Shown: positions 31,795 to 40,271 of the stretch, in pieces
How the letters are laid out: each line of letters opens with the position of its first letter
How positions within the stretch are numbered: the first letter of the stretch is position 1
DNA from: CAYFPX01 sp964519895
GTDB lineage: Bacteria; Myxococcota_A; UBA796; CAJQPC01
DNA: 64,000 nucleotides
Direction of reading: 5' to 3'
NCBI GenBank assembly: GCA_964519895.1
Contig: CAZFLE010000006.1
Location: 62,001 to 126,000 of the forward strand
Notes under the pieces: model-generated
Told to the model about the DNA's origin: nothing
Database searches by the model: none
The model's input: the letters and a program-made list of their open reading frames with translations, nothing else
Program-made: the position numbers and the translations under genes

Positions 31795-33339
31795 ATGTTC
31801 CTCACCGCCACGCTCACCGCCGCCTTGGCCGCCGTCGTCGACGGCGCCACGCTCCCCGTGGGCATGGGCGACGCCCTGGCGCCGCGGCGGATCGCGCTGC
31901 TGATCGGCATCGACACCTACGAGGACCCCGAGCTGGCCGGCCTGAAGTTCGCGGCCAAGGACGCCGAGGACATGGCCCGGGTGCTCCAGGACAGCGAGCT
32001 GGGCGGCTTCGACGAGGTCGTGCTCCTGACCGGTCGCGTCGACCGCGACGACTTCCAGGGCGCCCTGGACCACGTCACGGCGTCCCTGGAGCGCGACGAC
32101 ACCCTGCTGATGTTCTACGCCGGCCACGGCACGCTGCAGTCCGACGGCCGCACCCCGAGCCAGCTCTACCTGCTCACGAGCGAAGCAAGGCTGGACCGGT
32201 CCTGGGAGACGGGCATCCCCCTCACCGAGCTCGAGGCCGCCCTGGCCGGGGTGCGGGCCGAGCGCCGCATCGTGGTCTTCGACACCTGCCACTCGGGCCA
32301 GGGCCGCTCGGCCCTGAGCGAGCAGACCCGCGCCGTGCGCGAGACCGTGCGGGGTCCCCTGCCGGCCCCAGACCTCCCGGAGCTGCACTCCCGGTACGAC
32401 GCCCGGCTCTACAGCGCCCACTACCACCAGCCCGCCGTCGAAGATCCCTCGCTCCAGAACGGCGTCTACACCCACTACCTGGTCGAGGCCCTCGAAGGCG
32501 CCGGCGACCTGGACGGCGATCGGGTGGTGGACCTGATGGAGGCCCACACCTTTGCCCGGGACCACACGATGGTGCGGACCCACAACGCCCAGGAGCCCTG
32601 GTACCAGGTCACCGAAGTGGGCCGGGAGCCCGTGGTGCTGTCGGGCAGGGCCGAGGACCGCACCGACGCCGAGCGGGCCGTGCTCATCACCCAACCAGGG
32701 CCTTGGTATGAACAGGCCTACGCCCTGGTCGTGGACGGCATCCCGCGGGGCTCGGGCGCCATCGAGCCTGGCCCTCACACCATCGAGATCTGGGACCGCG
32801 CGACGCTGTTGTCGAGCACCCGGCGCAACCTGCACGCCCAGGATCGCGTCGAGATCGACCGCCTGGTGGCCGAGCGGGACAGCCGCTGGGCCGTCACAGC
32901 CGGCGCCGGGATCCAGAGCGTGCCCCAGGTGCTCGCCCCTGTGTCCGTGGCCCTGAACGGGTGGTGGATGCCCCGAGATCCCCGCGGGGGCCGGATGCTG
33001 CTGGGGGTGCACGGCGACCTGGGCCAGCTCGACCTGGCCGGGGTGGGCACCCTGCCGTCCTGGTCGGCACGGGCCCGAGTCGCCTGGGGCACTGGCCGTG
33101 GCGCTCTGTGGGGTTCCGCTGGACTCACCGCTGGCGCAGCCTGGCGCAAAAAGCCGGACCACATCGAGAGCGCTCCAGCGGTGGGAGCCGGAATGTATGG
33201 ACAGCTCCACTGGGGACCCTGGCTGGTGGGTCTGGACGCCGAGTGGCTCTGGCTGGCCACCTGGCCTGGTGGCGCGGGCACGGAGCGGGTGATGTCCACA
33301 GGACCCGCACTGGCGCTCACTCTGGGTCGATCTCGCTGA
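31795..33339 (+). CDS. Exported caspase-like (C14 family) cysteine peptidase
   Basis: The product is 514 residues. A hydrophobic N terminus (MFLTATLTAALAAVVDGATL) suggests export. The caspase p20 fold (LIGIDTYEDPELAGLKFAAKDAEDMARVL) carries the His of MFYAGHG (H111) and the Cys of FDTCHSGQG (C165), the usual dyad. From ~280 onward are beta-rich segments (VLITQPGPWYEQAYALVVDGIP) and a late region with repeated aromatic-ended strands, possibly barrel-like (residues ~370-514). In bacteria such proteins mature partner proteins or act in regulated lysis. No substrate gene is evident. The preceding 75-base spacer has no strong promoter. Confidence 0.87.
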   Translation: MFLTATLTAALAAVVDGATLPVGMGDALAPRRIALLIGIDTYEDPELAGLKFAAKDAEDMARVLQDSELGGFDEVVLLTGRVDRDDFQGALDHVTASLERDDTLLMFYAGHGTLQSDGRTPSQLYLLTSEARLDRSWETGIPLTELEAALAGVRAERRIVVFDTCHSGQGRSALSEQTRAVRETVRGPLPAPDLPELHSRYDARLYSAHYHQPAVEDPSLQNGVYTHYLVEALEGAGDLDGDRVVDLMEAHTFARDHTMVRTHNAQEPWYQVTEVGREPVVLSGRAEDRTDAERAVLITQPGPWYEQAYALVVDGIPRGSGAIEPGPHTIEIWDRATLLSSTRRNLHAQDRVEIDRLVAERDSRWAVTAGAGIQSVPQVLAPVSVALNGWWMPRDPRGGRMLLGVHGDLGQLDLAGVGTLPSWSARARVAWGTGRGALWGSAGLTAGAAWRKKPDHIESAPAVGAGMYGQLHWGPWLVGLDAEWLWLATWPGGAGTERVMSTGPALALTLGRSR

Positions 33340-33377
33340 TCGGATCCCCCTCGGTCTGAGGTAGATTGGCGGCGTCG

Positions 33378-35078
33378 ATGCCGTCCCTCCTGCTGTTGCT
33401 CGCTGCCTGCGAGCCCTTTGACCTGTTGGAGCAGCGGCTGGATCCGGTTCCGTTCCAGACCCCGACAGCCACCCTGCCTGCAGGCCTCCCAGAGGACTGC
33501 GACCAGGACGGCGACGGTGCGGTCCGTGACGACCCCGGCTGCGTGGCCCTGGCTGCGGCCCTGGACTGCGACGACCAGGACAGCACCGTCTACCCGGGCG
33601 CCCCGGAGTTCTGCGACGGCCGCGACGGGGACTGCGACGGCCACCCAGACGGCCCCGATCCCATCGACGGCGCCACCTGGTTCCTGGACGCCGACAGCGA
33701 CGGCTGGGGCGCACCGGGCACGGCCTTCCGCTCCTGTCTGGACACCGTCTTGGGAGCCTCCTTTGTCGACGGGGACTGCGACGACGCCTCGGAAACCGCC
33801 TACCCGGGCGCCCCCGAGATCTGCGGAGACGCCGTGGATCAGGACTGCGATGGCGCCGACGCCTCCTTGCTGGAAGAGGGCCTGAGCTGTGCCTGGGTCT
33901 CACTGGACGGCGCCCCTGGCAGCTTCGCCGGTGCCGGCGTCGCCGCGACCAGAGACCTGACCTGTGATGGTGCGCCGGATCTGGCGGTGGCCGCACCCGA
34001 CCAGGGCGAGACCGGCCAGACCCGCCTGTACCCAGGGCCTCTCTCTCCCGGCCAGGCCCCTTCGGTCCTGGCGACCCTCCACACCCCCGAGCTCGCCGGG
34101 CTCAGCGGGACGCTGGTGGCGCTGGGTGACCTGGACGGTGACGGCTGCGACGACGTGGCCCTGGCGCAGCAGGACCTGGGCGAGCCCAGTGACGTGGCGG
34201 CCTGGCTCCTCCTCGGCGACGGCCAGGCAGACGACCGCCTCGTGAGCCACAGCACCCTCACAGCGTCCGGGCTGACCGGCACAGCCCTGGCCGTCACCGG
34301 CACTGGGGGCCGGCCCGAGCTGCTGGTGCTCGCACCCGGACAGGACCAGGCCTGGCTGGTCGGCGAGCTGGACGCGGGCACCGCCGCCCTCGACACCGCA
34401 GCGGGCCTGGTGCTGACCGCGTCACCCCGACTGGGGCAGCTGGGCCAGGTCGCCGCACTGGGTGACCTGGATGGCGACGGTCTGGCCGAGATCGTGCTCG
34501 GCGACCCCACGGCCGACGACGCGGCCGGGCGGGTGCTGGTCGTACCGGGCGACACCGGCGAGCGCACCGTGACCGAAGACGACGTGGTCCTGAGCGGCCG
34601 CATCGGTGCCGGACTCGGGGCCGCGCTCGTGATCGCAGGTGACCTGGACGCCGACGGCCTGGCGGACCTGGTGGTGGGCGCCCCCGACGAGGCCGTGGCC
34701 GGGGATGATCGCGCTGGCGCCGTGAGGGTCCTGCTGGGCGGTGAGCTCTCGGCCGGGGCGAGCGGCACGCTCTTCGGCGCCGCCGGCCAGCGCCTCGGCG
34801 CCGCTCTGGTGGCACCGGGCAACCTGACGCCGGACCGCGACGACCGGCCGGACCTGATCGTCGCTGGCGGGACCGACGGCACGCTGTACTGGTTCGCACG
34901 GACCGATGCCGCTGGCCTGGCCGTGCCGGAACAGCTCGGACCCAGTGGTCTGGGCGGCGCGGGGGTGGTCCTGGCACCCGGCGGCGACCTGGACCTGGAC
35001 GGTCTGCCCGACGTGCTGGTGGGCATGCCCTCCGAGGACCGGGTCAAGGTGCTGGTGGCGGCGCAGTTCGATCCCTGA
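33378..35078 (+). CDS. MopE-type metal-binding / FG-GAP (integrin alpha-like) lipoprotein
   Basis: ATG 33378 gives MPSLLLLLAACEPFD with lipobox LAAC; a TTG at 33366 is the weaker start. The product is 566 residues. Residues ~30-170 contain MopE-type units (DCDDQDSTVYPGAPEFCDG and a second ending EICGDAVDQDCDG). About seven FG-GAP units follow (LGDLDGDGCDDVALAQ, LGDLDGDGLAEIVLGD, AGDLDADGLADLVVGA, GGDLDLDGLPDVLVGM), a seven-bladed calcium-loop propeller. Complete twin of the partial gene at 1-1561. Ligand unknown. Confidence 0.87.
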   Translation: MPSLLLLLAACEPFDLLEQRLDPVPFQTPTATLPAGLPEDCDQDGDGAVRDDPGCVALAAALDCDDQDSTVYPGAPEFCDGRDGDCDGHPDGPDPIDGATWFLDADSDGWGAPGTAFRSCLDTVLGASFVDGDCDDASETAYPGAPEICGDAVDQDCDGADASLLEEGLSCAWVSLDGAPGSFAGAGVAATRDLTCDGAPDLAVAAPDQGETGQTRLYPGPLSPGQAPSVLATLHTPELAGLSGTLVALGDLDGDGCDDVALAQQDLGEPSDVAAWLLLGDGQADDRLVSHSTLTASGLTGTALAVTGTGGRPELLVLAPGQDQAWLVGELDAGTAALDTAAGLVLTASPRLGQLGQVAALGDLDGDGLAEIVLGDPTADDAAGRVLVVPGDTGERTVTEDDVVLSGRIGAGLGAALVIAGDLDADGLADLVVGAPDEAVAGDDRAGAVRVLLGGELSAGASGTLFGAAGQRLGAALVAPGNLTPDRDDRPDLIVAGGTDGTLYWFARTDAAGLAVPEQLGPSGLGGAGVVLAPGGDLDLDGLPDVLVGMPSEDRVKVLVAAQFDP

Positions 35079-35153
35079 CGCCACCCCTCCCGCGCCGGAT
35101 CGTCGACGGCGCCCTGGAGTACCTTGGCGGGGACCTGCACCGAGAGGCCTGAC

Positions 35154-35696
35154 GTGCACCGCCAACCCCTGAGCCCGGGCACCGACCTGGTGATCGTCCA
35201 GGGCGACCTCACAGCGCTCCAGGTCGACGCGATCGTCAACGCGGCCGCTCCGGCACTCCTGGGCGGCGGCGGGGTCGATGGGGCCATCCACCGGGCGGCT
35301 GGACCCCAGCTGCGCGAAGCCTGCCGTGCGCTGCCGGAGCTGCGACCCAGGGTGCGCTGCGAGACCGGACAGGCCCGGCTCACCCGCGGGTTCGGCCTGG
35401 CGGCCCGGTTCGTGATCCACACCGTGGGACCGGTCTACACGCGGCATCCCGATCCTGCCGGCGCCTTGAGCGCTTGCCACCGGGCCAGCCTGAAGCTCGC
35501 CCGCACCCAGGGCTGTCGCACCATCGCCTTTCCGGCGATCTCCTGCGGCGCCTATGGCTACCCCCTGGCAGAAGCCGCCCCGATCGCCCTCGAGGCGGTC
35601 CGGGACTACGGTCACGGGCTGCGGGAGATCTGGTTCGCCCTGTTCACCGACCAGGCCCACGCCGCCTTCCTCGCCGCAGCCGAACGGCTCGCCTGA
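35154..35696 (+). CDS. Macro domain protein (ADP-ribosyl hydrolase / O-acetyl-ADP-ribose deacetylase-like)
   Basis: I chose GTG 35154, which has GAGAGG at 6 bases; TTG 35124 is upstream but lacks a ribosome site. The 180-residue product is essentially one macro domain: VIVQGDLTALQVDAIVNAA, LLGGGGVDGAIHRAAG (the ADP-ribose-binding loop), VRCETGQARLTRGF, FVIHTVGP and IAFPAISCGAYGYPLAEAA. It is close to the YmdB/MacroD type, which removes ADP-ribose or acetyl-ADP-ribose. The next gene on the strand is the P450, behind its own promoter. Confidence 0.92.
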   Translation: MHRQPLSPGTDLVIVQGDLTALQVDAIVNAAAPALLGGGGVDGAIHRAAGPQLREACRALPELRPRVRCETGQARLTRGFGLAARFVIHTVGPVYTRHPDPAGALSACHRASLKLARTQGCRTIAFPAISCGAYGYPLAEAAPIALEAVRDYGHGLREIWFALFTDQAHAAFLAAAERLA

Positions 35697-35705
35697 GTCA
35701 TTTCG

Positions 35706-35734
35706 CTGACACTCGTCGACGAACGAGCTACGCT
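35706..35734 (+). promoter_or_regulatory. Sigma-70-type promoter for the P450-cofG-cofH unit
   Basis: CTGACA (35706-35711), a 17-base spacer and TACGCT (35729-35734) lie 22 bases before GTG 35756. Each hexamer has one or two departures from consensus. It is the best housekeeping-type promoter seen in this window. Confidence 0.5.
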
Positions 35735-35755
35735 TTCCGGTGGAGGCCTGCCGAC

Positions 35756-36931
35756 GTGACTGCTGCGCCCGAGACCGAACCCGTCATCGACCTGTGCGCC
35801 CCTGCGACGCACGACGACCCCTACGCCACCTACCGCTGGATCCGCGAGCAGCCGGGGCTCTACCTGGATCCGGTCAACAACGTCTACGCGGTCACGCGCT
35901 ATGCCGACGTCAAGGCGGTCAGCCGGGATCCGTCGACGTTCACCAGCACCGAGGGGAACCGGCCGGGCATGCCCGCCGAGCCCAACTTCATCAACATGGA
36001 CGGCCACGATCACCAGGTGCGGCGGGCCCTGGTGGCCGACTGGTTCACCCCCAAGCGCATTCGGACCCTCGAGGACCACATCCGCGACGTGGTGGTCGGC
36101 CTGATCGAGCGGGCCAAGGAAGCCGGTGACGCGTGCTTCATCGAGGCGCTGGCCGGCCAGGTGCCGCTGCGTCTCATCGGCGAGATGCTCGGGTACCCCC
36201 TCGAGGACCTGGACCAGCTCGCAAGCTGGCTCGACATCTACGTCCAGGGCGGCTGCGGCGCGGACTACGTGACCGAAGAGATCAACATGGCCTTCATGGA
36301 GTTCACGGCCTACCACCTGATGGCCGTGGCCCAGCGCCGCGAGGTCCGGACCGAAGACCTGATCTCGGTCTGGATGCACGCCCTGGTCGACGGGGAGCCC
36401 CTGGACGACGAGGAGATCCTGTTCGAGCACACCCTGATCCTTGTCGGCGGCGCCGAGTCGACCCGCAACGCGATCAGCGGGGGCATGCGGGCCCTGATGG
36501 CCCACCCGGAGCAGCTCGCCTGGCTGCGCGAGCACCCGGAGGGCATCCCCAACGCCGTCGAGGAATTCGTGCGCTGGACCAGCCCCTTCATCTCGATGAG
36601 CCGCACGGTCACCAAGGACACGGTGTTCCGGGGCCAGCCCCTCCACGAGGACGACGAGGTCCTGATGATCTACCCGGCGGCCAACCGGGACCCCGAAGCC
36701 TTCCCCAACCCGGAGTCCTTCGACATCCGGCGTGCGTGGCCCAACAAGCCCATCGCCTTCGGCTACGGTGCCCACCACTGCCTGGGCGCAGCCCTGGCTC
36801 GGATGGAGATCCGGGTCGTGCTGGAAGAGCTCATGAAGCGCGTGGACCACATCGAGCTGACCGGCGAGTGCGTGTTCAAGTCGTCGAGCTTCCTGCGCGG
36901 CATGACCCACATGCCGGTGCGGCTGCGTTAG
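35756..36931 (+). CDS. Cytochrome P450, CYP142-like
   Basis: GTG 35756 has GGAGG at 9 bases and gives 391 residues. The heme-binding loop is FGYGAHHCLGAALARME with the axial Cys342. The I-helix segment is LILVGGAESTRNAISGG, the K-helix carries EEFVRW, and the early INMDGHDHQVRRALV block fits soluble bacterial P450s. The overall pattern and loops resemble CYP142 of mycobacteria (cholesterol side-chain C26 hydroxylation); from memory, its I-helix and heme segments look alike. No ferredoxin is nearby. It is 27 bases upstream of cofG and probably co-transcribed with cofG-cofH. Confidence 0.92.
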   Translation: MTAAPETEPVIDLCAPATHDDPYATYRWIREQPGLYLDPVNNVYAVTRYADVKAVSRDPSTFTSTEGNRPGMPAEPNFINMDGHDHQVRRALVADWFTPKRIRTLEDHIRDVVVGLIERAKEAGDACFIEALAGQVPLRLIGEMLGYPLEDLDQLASWLDIYVQGGCGADYVTEEINMAFMEFTAYHLMAVAQRREVRTEDLISVWMHALVDGEPLDDEEILFEHTLILVGGAESTRNAISGGMRALMAHPEQLAWLREHPEGIPNAVEEFVRWTSPFISMSRTVTKDTVFRGQPLHEDDEVLMIYPAANRDPEAFPNPESFDIRRAWPNKPIAFGYGAHHCLGAALARMEIRVVLEELMKRVDHIELTGECVFKSSSFLRGMTHMPVRLR

Positions 36932-36958
36932 CCGGAAGGGGTCTCCCAGGACCGCCCA

Positions 36959-38053
36959 GTGGACCTGATCACCGCCCTGCACGCCGACCCGGAAGGCGTG
37001 CCCCTCGCACCCCTCGCGGTGGCGGCAGCCAGGCGCCGCGACGCGGCGTGGGGCCGTGCGGTGACCTTCTCTCCAAAGGTCTTCCTGCCGCTCACGAACC
37101 TGTGTCGGAACCGCTGCGGCTACTGCACCTTTCGCAAGGCCCCGGACGATCCGGCCGCGTGGACCATGGCGCCCGACCAGGTGCTGGCCTCCCTGGACGC
37201 CGGAGCCCGGGCGGGCTGCACCGAAGCCCTCTTCTGTCTGGGCGACCCTCCGGAGCGGGCCTTTCCCAGCTACCGCCGGCTGCTCCAGGGCTGGGGCCAC
37301 GACACCACGGTGGACTACCTGGTCTGGGCGGGCCGCCAGGCCCTCGACCGCGGCCTGCTGCCCCACACCAACGCCGGGGTCCTGGAGTCCCACGAGCTCC
37401 GGGCCCTGATGGCCGTGAACGCCAGCCTGGGCCTGATGCTGGAGTCCACCTCGGAGCGCCTCACCGAGCCCGGCCAGGTCCACCACGCCGCCCCCGACAA
37501 GCACCCGGCCCGTCGGCTGGCCATGACCGCCGAGGCCGGTCGTCAGGGCATCCCGTTCACATCGGGCCTGCTCGTCGGCATCGGCGAGACCCGCGCCGAA
37601 CGGGTCGACACACTGCGGGCCATCGCCGCCCTGCACGCCGAGCACAGCCACATCCAAGAGGTCATCGTCCAGAACTTCCGGGCCCACACCGGCTCCCCCT
37701 GGGCGGACGCCCCCGAGCCCAGCGGCGCCGAGGTCGCGTGGACCGTGGCCGCGGCCCGGCTGCTCCTTCCAGACGACATCTCCCTCCAGGCCCCGCCGAA
37801 CCTGAACCCGGCGTCGCTGGAGGACCTGCTGGCCGCCGGCCTGAACGACCTGGGCGGCATCTCGCCGGTGACCCCGGACTACATCAACCCGGCGTGGGCG
37901 TGGCCCCACCTGGGCGACCTTGCGGCACGTTGCCGGGCGGTGGGCTTCACCCTGCGGGCCCGCCTGCCCGTCTACCCGCGGCACGAGGCCCGGATCTCCG
38001 TGGACCTGGCCCCCGCTCGCGCCCGCTGCGCCGCCTTCGAGGCCGCGCCGTGA
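36959..38053 (+). CDS. cofG: FO synthase subunit 1 (7,8-didemethyl-8-hydroxy-5-deazariboflavin synthase)
   Basis: The product is 364 residues. The radical SAM cluster motif is C49-RNR-C53-GY-C56 in LTNLCRNRCGYCTFRKAP, the signature of CofG. With CofH it makes the deazaflavin FO from tyrosine and 5-amino-6-ribitylamino-uracil. GTG 36959 is the likely start. Its stop overlaps the cofH start by four bases (GTGA), so the pair is translationally coupled. In many actinobacteria both are fused as FbiC; here they are separate. Confidence 0.93.
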   Translation: MDLITALHADPEGVPLAPLAVAAARRRDAAWGRAVTFSPKVFLPLTNLCRNRCGYCTFRKAPDDPAAWTMAPDQVLASLDAGARAGCTEALFCLGDPPERAFPSYRRLLQGWGHDTTVDYLVWAGRQALDRGLLPHTNAGVLESHELRALMAVNASLGLMLESTSERLTEPGQVHHAAPDKHPARRLAMTAEAGRQGIPFTSGLLVGIGETRAERVDTLRAIAALHAEHSHIQEVIVQNFRAHTGSPWADAPEPSGAEVAWTVAAARLLLPDDISLQAPPNLNPASLEDLLAAGLNDLGGISPVTPDYINPAWAWPHLGDLAARCRAVGFTLRARLPVYPRHEARISVDLAPARARCAAFEAAP

Positions 38054-39273
38054 CCGACGTGCTCACCCGCGCGGCTGCCGGGCTGCCGGTCGACTGGACC
38101 GAGCTCCGCCCCTGGCTCGCGGCCACCGGCTCCGACCTGGAGACCCTGCGCCAGGCCGCCGACGCGGCCCGCCGAGCCCAGGTCGGCGACACGGTCACCT
38201 ATGTGGTGAACCGCAACATCAACTTCACCAACGTCTGCGTAAAGGCCTGCCGCTTCTGCGCCTATGCCCGGGGCTTCCGCTCCGAGCAGTCCTACCGGCT
38301 GCCCGTCGACGAGGTGGTGCGCCGCGCGACCGAGGCCTGGGAGCTCGGCGCCACAGAGGTCTGCATGCAGGCCGGCCTGGCCCCGGAGCTGACGGGCCAC
38401 GACTACGTCGCCCTGTGCCGGGCGGTCAAGGCCGCCCTCCCCGACCTGCACGTGCACGCCTTCTCCCCCGAGGAGGTCAAGTTCGGCGCCCGCAAGAGCG
38501 GCTGGACCTTCGAGGAGATGCTGCGGCGGCTCCTGGACGTCGGCCTGGGCAGCCTGCCCGGCACCAGCGCCGAGATCCTCGACGACGCCGTGCGCCAGCG
38601 CATCGCGCCGGGCCGCATCACCACGTCGGAGTGGCGCCAGGTCATCACGACGGCCCACGCCCTGGGCATCCCCACCACCTCCACCATCATGACGGGCCAC
38701 CTGGACACCCCCGACGACCGGCTGGCGCACCTGGACCTGCTCAGACGCATCCAGAGCGAGACCGGCGGCTTCACCGAATTCGTGCCCCTGTCCTTCGTGC
38801 ACGCCGAGGCCCCCATGTGGCAAGCCGACCGCCCCAGCGACCTGCGGGCCGGCCCGACCCCCGAAGACGTGCTGCGCTTCACCGCCGTCTCCCGACTGCT
38901 CCTGGGACCGCACATCCCCAACCTCCAGGCCAGCTGGGTCAAGGAGGGCCTGGACCTGGCCACGACCCTGCTCGACTGGGGGGCCAACGACCTGGGGGGC
39001 ACGTTGATCAACGAGAGCATCTCGACGGCAGCGGGAGCGGGACACGGACAACGCCGGACGCCCAGCCAGCTCCGAGCCGCGATCCGAGCCGCCGGCCGCC
39101 CGGCAGCCGAGCGCAGCACGCTGTACGAGCTACGTCGGACCTTCGACGGCCCTGCCGACGACCCGGTCGACGCCCTGGATGCCCTGCCGGACCCCGACCA
39201 CCGCTTCGGCTCCTACGCGGCCCTGGCCCAGGATCAGCGCTTCACCTATTCCCGGCCTCGCCGCCGAGATTAG
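38050..39273 (+). CDS. cofH: FO synthase subunit 2 (5-amino-6-(D-ribitylamino)uracil-L-tyrosine 4-hydroxyphenyl transferase)
   Basis: GTG 38050 overlaps the cofG stop. The 407-residue product has the radical SAM motif C63-VKA-C67-RF-C70 in FTNVCVKACRFCAYARGF, and CofH blocks such as EVCMQAGLAPELTG, HVHAFSPEEV and GSLPGTSAEILDD. LGGTLINESISTAAGA near the C terminus is typical of the CofH/MqnE/MqnC group; the neighbouring cofG and the sequence favour CofH. It attaches the tyrosine-derived ring to the ribityl-uracil to give the precursor used by CofG. Confidence 0.93.
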   Translation: MTDVLTRAAAGLPVDWTELRPWLAATGSDLETLRQAADAARRAQVGDTVTYVVNRNINFTNVCVKACRFCAYARGFRSEQSYRLPVDEVVRRATEAWELGATEVCMQAGLAPELTGHDYVALCRAVKAALPDLHVHAFSPEEVKFGARKSGWTFEEMLRRLLDVGLGSLPGTSAEILDDAVRQRIAPGRITTSEWRQVITTAHALGIPTTSTIMTGHLDTPDDRLAHLDLLRRIQSETGGFTEFVPLSFVHAEAPMWQADRPSDLRAGPTPEDVLRFTAVSRLLLGPHIPNLQASWVKEGLDLATTLLDWGANDLGGTLINESISTAAGAGHGQRRTPSQLRAAIRAAGRPAAERSTLYELRRTFDGPADDPVDALDALPDPDHRFGSYAALAQDQRFTYSRPRRRD

Positions 39274-39301
39274 ATCCTCACTCCCGGCCCGGACCCTTCC
39301 G

Positions 39302-40066
39302 ATGTCAAGCCAGGACCCACGCCGCCCCGTCGTCGACTGGGGCGCCCCGCTCTCGCAGAGCTCGACCCCCCTGCGCACCCTCTTCACCGGCTACCTGGTC
39401 GTCATCGGCCTGGGCCTGATGATGTCCTTTGCCCAGATCCTGCTCACCCACGGCATGGCCGACGGGGAGCTGGGCCTGAGCGTCGACGACGTGGTCTACA
39501 GCTACTACGGCAACCGCGAAGGCAGCCGCCTGGAGACCAAGCTGGGCGGCTCGATGAAGCTCATGGCCGACGAACAGGAGCGGGCAGCCCTGATCAAGTG
39601 GGTCCGCCAGGGCTCTCCCCAGGGCCGCTGGCAGGCGGACATCCAGCCGATCGTGAACGCGAAGTGCGTGCGCTGCCACGGGGTCGTGCCCGGGATCCCC
39701 GACTACCGGACCTACGAGGGCATCACGGTGGTCACAGCCATCGACGAGGGCGCCACCGTGCCGGCCCTGGCCCGGGTGAGCCACGTGCACCTGTTCGGCA
39801 TCGCCTTCATCTTCTTCTTCGTGTGCGGCATCTTCAGCCTGGCCACCGGCATCGCCCCGTGGGTCAAGGCCACCGCCATCGCCCTGCCCTACGCCTTCCT
39901 GGCCCTCGACGTCTTCTCGTGGTGGGCGACCAAGTGGGTGCCGGACTTCGCCTGGCTCACCATCATCGGAGGCACCGGCTACGCGTTGGCCACCGGCTAC
40001 ATGATCCTCACGTCGCTCTACCAGCTGTGGTGGCCGGCCCGTCGGCGCAACGAGCCCCACCGCTGA
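39302..40066 (+). CDS. Membrane protein with a single c-type heme site
   Basis: The product is 254 residues from ATG 39302, 28 bases after cofH. Helix 1 (~25-47) is followed by an external domain with C122-V-R-C125-H126, a heme c attachment motif, in IVNAKCVRCHGVVPG. Three further helices follow (~158-178, 185-205, 218-240). The layout matches a small family of membrane-anchored cytochromes of unknown role (AxVSHVHLFGIAFIFF after the heme domain). Its 3' end overlaps the opposite-strand gene at 40008-40271 by 59 bases. A redox role near the F420/P450 genes is inference only. Confidence 0.8.
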   Translation: MSSQDPRRPVVDWGAPLSQSSTPLRTLFTGYLVVIGLGLMMSFAQILLTHGMADGELGLSVDDVVYSYYGNREGSRLETKLGGSMKLMADEQERAALIKWVRQGSPQGRWQADIQPIVNAKCVRCHGVVPGIPDYRTYEGITVVTAIDEGATVPALARVSHVHLFGIAFIFFFVCGIFSLATGIAPWVKATAIALPYAFLALDVFSWWATKWVPDFAWLTIIGGTGYALATGYMILTSLYQLWWPARRRNEPHR

Positions 40067-40271
40067 ACAACCGACGGCGGGCGCCCGCCACCACCAGGCC
40101 GAGCCACACCAGAGCGCCAGAGACCCCGCCGACCGTGCCGCAGCCCCCACAGCCCTCGGGCTCCGGCTCGGGCTCGGGGTCCGGGCGACAGATCCACAGC
40201 GTGTCGTCGGCGATGGCTTGGGCGGCCGAAGCGCTGGCCAGGATCAACAGGACCGGTGCCAGTCGACGCAC
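40008..40271 (-). CDS. Minimal MYXO-CTERM protein: signal peptide plus sorting tail
   Basis: GTG 40271 begins on the base after the cofC stop. The 87 residues are a signal peptide (LAPVLLILASASAAQA), a short acidic linker (DPEPEPEPEG), GCGGC, a hydrophobic helix (VSGALVWLGLVVAG) and ARRR, then a ~19-residue tail. Nothing else is present, so it is little more than export signal and sorting tail. Its tail region is encoded opposite the last 20 codons of the heme protein. Its operon position behind cofC may be chance. Confidence 0.7.
   Translation of the reverse strand: MRRLAPVLLILASASAAQAIADDTLWICRPDPEPEPEPEGCGGCGTVGGVSGALVWLGLVVAGARRRLFSGGARCADGPATTAGRAT

Noticed and set aside
30511..33996. 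1,161-codon minus-strand frame under four forward genes
   Set aside because: The forward frames have clear families (redoxin, CBM9-like, caspase) and normal codon use; the minus frame is Arg/Pro/Gly rich with no domain.
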